Origin: Pseudomonas monteilii
GTDB lineage: Bacteria; Pseudomonadota; Gammaproteobacteria; Pseudomonadales; Pseudomonadaceae
DNA: 64,000 bases
Reading direction: 5' to 3'
NCBI GenBank assembly: GCA_001534745.1
Contig: CP013997.1
Span: 744,001-808,000 of the forward strand
The translations under genes were made by a program, and so were the position numbers. This document shows positions 60,564 to 64,000 of the stretch, piece by piece. Position 1 is the stretch's first letter. Each line of letters starts with the position of its first letter. The notes beneath the pieces were generated by a model. The model searched no databases. It had not been told where the DNA came from and saw only the letters and a list, made by a program, of their open reading frames with translations.

Positions 60564-61173
60564 TCCGCGTCTCCACACTCTACAGCCTAATTGACAGCAC
60601 AGGATCCCTGGGGTGCCTGGGATCGCCATGTCCGATTGTTCGCAATGCCTGCCATTGCCACGGACACTCGCCAATCAGTCACAGCGTCTTCGCATTGAAC
60701 GCTGGCTGCCGCCCTGCGGCAATTCGACCAATGGTCAAGATGTCCGGAATGCGTCATGGTCCGCCCTCAGGCGGCACCACCGGACGCGCTGGTGCATCGG
60801 TCGAAAAAGGCGTTACTGCGGACTTCGACAGCTATTGCACTTGCCAGACTGTTCATTCTGCTCGCCACACTCTTGTGAAGTTGTGAATTACCCGTTCTTT
60901 CACGCTCTTCTGGATGCGTGAACCTCTGAAAGTGGGCCGTGCGATGACGACCCGCAGTGTCGAGCGGGGCCGAACGCGTGAAAACGCGCGCGAGGGCCGA
61001 TGCAAGACCTGTCGTGGAAGGCTCTCTGTGGGCGAAGTCAGGAGGTGCCGTTCGTAGGAAGCGGCGTACTGCGGGGCCCGATCAGGAGACGTCCTTGTAA
61101 TCGGGGGGAGATTATAACGATGTCGCAGGCAGAAAGGTCGTTATTCGCGGTTTAATTGTCGTTTTCCACAAGC
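60564..61173. other. 610-bp intergenic region upstream of mqo
   Basis: No convincing gene. It holds the mqo upstream region, a small hairpin (ttcacgc/gcgtgaa, 60899-60922) and an AT-rich patch with TATAAT on the minus strand near 61115, which may belong to a distal promoter. The base composition between 60680 and 60900 is lower in GC than the genes around it. Confidence 0.5.
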
Positions 61174-61407
61174 TCAGGCGGGCAGCCCGCGCCTCGGCCA
61201 GTTCGCCTGCACCTGCACGCACGCCCGTGCGCTGGCCGGCAACGGCAGGCCCAGCCAGCCCAGGCGTGTTTCCGTGACCTCCACCCAACCGGCACCGGCC
61301 GGCCGCTCGGCGCAGTGCTTGAAGGCCTGGCAGCAGCCTTCGGTATCCAGGTACGCATAGGCGCGCAGGGTCGGACGGCGAAGCAGCAGGTTCCAGAAAG
61401 CGAGCAT
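61174..61407 (-). CDS. small hypothetical protein, 77 aa
   Basis: 77 residues starting MLAFWNLLLRRPTLRAYAYLD, with EGCCQAFKHCAE (three cysteines) and a Trp-rich second half. AAGGA lies 10 nt before the ATG. No domain recognised; possibly a conserved Pseudomonas small protein. It diverges from the YajG gene. Confidence 0.55.
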   Translation of the reverse strand: MLAFWNLLLRRPTLRAYAYLDTEGCCQAFKHCAERPAGAGWVEVTETRLGWLGLPLPASARACVQVQANWPRRGLPA

Positions 61408-61552
61408 GAGGGTCGGTCCTTGAGCGAGCGGGTGTGCCTACACGGTAACCGTCGGACCATGAAGCCTGTATGACAGCCCTTGCAGGCCGATGGCCGCTCA
61501 TCGGGCGGCTGGGTATACTGCGGCCTTTGCGGCCTTTTCTGGAGAAACGCCC

Positions 61553-62137
61553 ATGTTGCAACGTCTGTTGTTCGGTTTGATCGCGGTGGCCAGCGTGAGC
61601 CTGGTCGGGTGTGCCCACAGTCCACAACAGCTCAGCCCGCAGCCCACCCTCACGGCGCAGCTGGCCGCCGTCGGTCGTGGCCAGCCGGTGGTCGTGCGCG
61701 TGGTGGACGGGCGTCAGAGCCAGTCCCTGGGCACCCGTGGTGGCCTGTACCCGGAAACCAGCACCATCAGCGTCAGTGGCAACGAGGTCGTGCCCAAGCT
61801 GCAGGCCCAGGCCGAGGCAGCCGTGCGCCTGCTAGGCTTCACCCCGACCGCCAACGCCTACAACGCGCCTCAGCTGACCGTCACCCTGGCTGAGCTGAAG
61901 TACCAGTCGCCCAAGGACAAGATGTACGTCACCGAGGCCACCATCGGCGCCACCTTCCGGGCGGACGTGAACAACGCTGGCCGTCGCTACAACGGTCGTT
62001 ACGGCGCGTCGCTGGACCAGCGCTTCGGCATGGCGCCGAACCAGGAAACCAACACCAAGCTGGTCAGCGATGTGCTGAGCGACGCACTGACGCGCCTGTT
62101 CAAGGATCCGACCATCGGCCAGGTGCTGGCGCAGTAA
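61553..62137 (+). CDS. yajG: YajG family lipoprotein
   Basis: 194 residues. Lipobox LVGC with Cys20; the mature part has VVVRVVDGRQSQSLGTRGG and LAELKYQSPKDKMYVTEATIGATF, as in YajG. Ala at +2 after the Cys predicts outer-membrane sorting. Function unknown. GGAGAAACGCCC precedes the ATG. Confidence 0.87.
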   Translation: MLQRLLFGLIAVASVSLVGCAHSPQQLSPQPTLTAQLAAVGRGQPVVVRVVDGRQSQSLGTRGGLYPETSTISVSGNEVVPKLQAQAEAAVRLLGFTPTANAYNAPQLTVTLAELKYQSPKDKMYVTEATIGATFRADVNNAGRRYNGRYGASLDQRFGMAPNQETNTKLVSDVLSDALTRLFKDPTIGQVLAQ

Positions 62138-62153
62138 CGACCAAGCCCGCCTA

Positions 62154-62192
62154 GTGTCGATCGCCGCCTAGTCTCATGGCGGTGATCGACAC
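62154..62192. repeat. 15-bp inverted repeat after yajG
   Basis: The arms gtgtcgatcgccgcc and ggcggtgatcgacac match at 14 of 15 positions around a short loop, 17 bp after yajG. There is no T-run, so it is either a hairpin that protects the mRNA or a weak terminator. Confidence 0.6.
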
Positions 62193-62287
62193 GCTTCTCA
62201 TGGCCTTGCGGGCCAGTCGCAGTCGGTCTGGCAGAGGTTGCATATGTTGAACTGCCTTGCGAGTCCGACAGCCCGACGCGACCTGTT

Positions 62288-62360
62288 GTAGGAGCGGGCT
62301 TGCCCGCGATGCAGGCGGGGGCGGACCAGGCGCTATCGCGGGCAAGCCCGCTCCCACAGG
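62288..62360. repeat. inverted REP pair (BIME)
   Basis: Facing copies taggagcgggcttgcccgcg and cgcgggcaagcccgctccca around a 20-bp spacer. It lies in the 365-bp gap between yajG and the small gene at 62503; nothing else is seen there. Confidence 0.8.
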
Positions 62361-62502
62361 GTCCGCGACAGCAGGTCCTGCTGTGGCGTGGTCATGGGTG
62401 AGCGACCTTGGAAATCGATCAGCGATAAAGCCTCTAGCGTGCTCGTTACTGCCCCGTTCTCCGCGCGACAGCAGGGCGGCGGGCAGACGCTCGCCAATCC
62501 CG

Positions 62503-62709
62503 TCAGGCCGCTTCGAAGGACCAGTCCAGCACGCTGATGCCCGTCTGCGCATCGACATCCGGCAGATCATGATGGGCATGCCCCCCCAGCGCGCAGTACG
62601 TCAGCCAGCGACGATCCTGCACGTTGATGGAAAAGCCATCGATCAGCGCGGCCTGCTCGTCGCTGTGCGCGACCCTGTACAGATGATCCTGGTTTTCAGC
62701 GTGCAACAT
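62503..62709 (-). CDS. small hypothetical protein, 68 aa
   Basis: 68 residues starting MLHAENQDHLYRVAHSDEQA, with a His/Asp-rich middle (GGHAHHDLPDVDAQTG) and no signal or membrane segment. GGGAG lies 9 nt before the ATG. The His-rich loop could bind a metal, but this is a guess. The gene follows the acyltransferase gene on the same strand. Confidence 0.6.
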   Translation of the reverse strand: MLHAENQDHLYRVAHSDEQAALIDGFSINVQDRRWLTYCALGGHAHHDLPDVDAQTGISVLDWSFEAA

Positions 62710-62857
62710 GATGGGCTCCCATGCGAAGAAGGCCGACAGCGTGGCCTCTTTGCATGACGAGCGTGTGACACTGGCGTTTACCCCCGCAGCGAACCGCGAG
62801 TCGGCCACGTCACCGGCCTGTGTCGGGAGGCAGCCGCACGCTGCCCCCGCGATCTGC

Positions 62858-64000
62858 TCAGCGCCCGAGGGCGGCCTTGACCTGGTACTGGTTGCGTACC
62901 GGCGTTGCGTACTGCTCGATGAGGTAGGGCCGATGCTCGGGGGGACACGCGTCCAGGCGGCGCTGCCACTCGGCCTGGGCCGTCGCCAGTTCTTCCTTGG
63001 CGAACAGGCTCTCGGCCGTCGGTACGGCCAGTGCCGGGTCGGCTTCGGACCACATCCCGTAGGCCAGGTAGTGCGCTGGGAACAGCCGGTACCCGGCCAG
63101 GACCTGGCGGTCGACTTCCTGCGCCAATTGCTTGGTGTCCTCGAAGGCCGCGGCGATCGGCGTGGCGAAGTGGATGTGCACCCGCCCTTTGTAGCCGGTG
63201 ATGCCCTTGGCGATGCTCGAGTCGTCCTCGCCAGGCGCCTTGGCATAGGTGCCGGTGGTCGCGCGGATGTACAGCTCGCGGGCCTTGTCCAGGTCGCACG
63301 GGTCGTATTCGTAGCTGATCGAGACCGGGGTGAGGTGCAGGCTCTGGATCACCTCGCCAAAGGGTTCATCCTTGCGGCTCATGTGGAACATCTTGAGGAT
63401 CGCCGAGTCGGTCCGGTCGTCCCCGTCCTTGGCGCGCCCCTCGGCCTGGGCGATCCAGATCGACACGCAATCGTGGCGGATCGAATGGTTGATGTAGGCC
63501 GACAGCAACTGGTAGGCCGCCAGCTTTTCACGCCGGCCCGTGAGCGAACGGTGCACGATGAAGCTCTTGTTCAGGCGCATCATGTCGCTGACGAAGGGCT
63601 TCTGCAGCAGGTTGTCGCCGATCGCGATGCGCGGCGTCGGCAGGCCGGCATGGTAGACGGCGTAGTTGACGAACGCCGGATCCATCACGATATCGCGGTG
63701 GTTGGCCAGGAACAGGTAGGCTGTGCCGGACTTGAGCTGCTCGACGCCGGTATAGGTCACGCCGTCGGTCGCGCGCTCGATGGTCTTGTCGACATAGTGC
63801 TCGACCTTGTCCTGCAAGGTGGCCACGCTGTCGACGCCTGCGAATTCCTTACGCAGACGGCGGGCGATCAGGGGTTTGAGCAACCAGCCCAAAGCGCCCG
63901 CCGCACGCGGGAAGCGGAAGTGGGTGAGGATGTCGAGGAAGGCCGCGTCGCTGAACAACCGTGCCAGCACGGCAGGGACCTCGGCGTCGTCGTAGGGTCG
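62858..64000 (-). CDS. 1-acyl-glycerol-3-phosphate acyltransferase-like protein, 5' end outside window
   Basis: At least 380 residues are visible; the frame is open to the window edge and the region upstream reads RPYDDAEVPAVLARLF, so the true start is beyond 64000. PlsC-type motif LFLANHRDIVMDP (catalytic NHxxxxD with His and Asp), followed by FIVHRSLTGRREKL. It probably acylates lysophosphatidate or a related lipid at the inner membrane. The C-terminal part (about 120 residues) is not in typical PlsC. Confidence 0.8.
   Translation of the reverse strand, partial: RPYDDAEVPAVLARLFSDAAFLDILTHFRFPRAAGALGWLLKPLIARRLRKEFAGVDSVATLQDKVEHYVDKTIERATDGVTYTGVEQLKSGTAYLFLANHRDIVMDPAFVNYAVYHAGLPTPRIAIGDNLLQKPFVSDMMRLNKSFIVHRSLTGRREKLAAYQLLSAYINHSIRHDCVSIWIAQAEGRAKDGDDRTDSAILKMFHMSRKDEPFGEVIQSLHLTPVSISYEYDPCDLDKARELYIRATTGTYAKAPGEDDSSIAKGITGYKGRVHIHFATPIAAAFEDTKQLAQEVDRQVLAGYRLFPAHYLAYGMWSEADPALAVPTAESLFAKEELATAQAEWQRRLDACPPEHRPYLIEQYATPVRNQYQVKAALGR

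Noticed and set aside
59094..60590. 498-residue plus-strand reading frame opposite mqo
   Set aside because: Antisense to a complete mqo gene; the sequence is repetitive in Gly, Gln and Val and has no motif.

Overview
The window is chromosomal DNA from a Pseudomonas, most likely of the P. putida group. The evidence is the high GC content, the gene neighbourhoods (obgE-proB-creA, ispE-tRNA-Gln-prs-rplY-pth-ychF, lolB/TPR diverging from hemA-prfA-prmC-moeB-murI, upp-uraA diverging from hpt, then mqo) and many copies of the short inverted REP element typical of P. putida intergenic regions. Almost everything is core genome. No prophage, plasmid, integron, CRISPR array or intact insertion sequence was found.

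Layout. 1-11.4 kb: the last codons of gdhA, a GreB-type factor, two secreted proteins of unknown function, an unusual Lon-type protease, small membrane and cytosolic proteins, the peptidyl-prolyl isomerase FklB, an 81-residue protein behind a probable Fur box, a YjdM zinc-ribbon protein, ispB, then rplU-rpmA with promoter and terminator. 11.4-14.6 kb: a 106-bp element with terminal inverted repeats, obgE, a candidate structured RNA, proB and creA. 14.6-15.2 kb: a duplicated REP pair. 15.2-20 kb: the mksF-mksE-mksB condensin operon. 20-23.3 kb: the polymerase III psi subunit gene beside rimI, carbonic anhydrase and an unrecognised secreted protein. 23.5-28.1 kb: tRNA-Met, two MFS transporters and an alkylation-repair pair (AlkA-like glycosylase, Ada). 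28.1-36.1 kb: a large MscS channel, a multi-PAS hybrid kinase and a chemoreceptor.

36.3-48.1 kb is housekeeping: ychF, pth, rplY, prs, tRNA-Gln, ispE and lolB, with a TPR lipoprotein gene on the minus strand, and hemA-prfA-prmC-moeB-murI packed head to tail on the plus strand. 48.1-55.3 kb is a probable light-response cluster. On the minus strand lie a renalase-like flavoenzyme, a DUF523/DUF1722 protein, a MerR regulator without cobalamin-binding motifs, DNA photolyase and a degenerate SDR protein. On the plus strand lie a YfcH-like epimerase and ferrochelatase. Two promoter regions of the cluster share a dyad, TGTACA-N12-TGTACA (one arm TGTATA), proposed here as the regulator's operator. 55.3-64 kb: uracil and hypoxanthine salvage, small hypothetical genes, mqo, a YajG lipoprotein and the 3' part of an acyltransferase gene that runs off the window.

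The observations most worth following up are the rod-like candidate RNA between obgE and proB, the shared operator of the light cluster, the Fur box before an unknown small gene, and the MITE-like element between rpmA and obgE.
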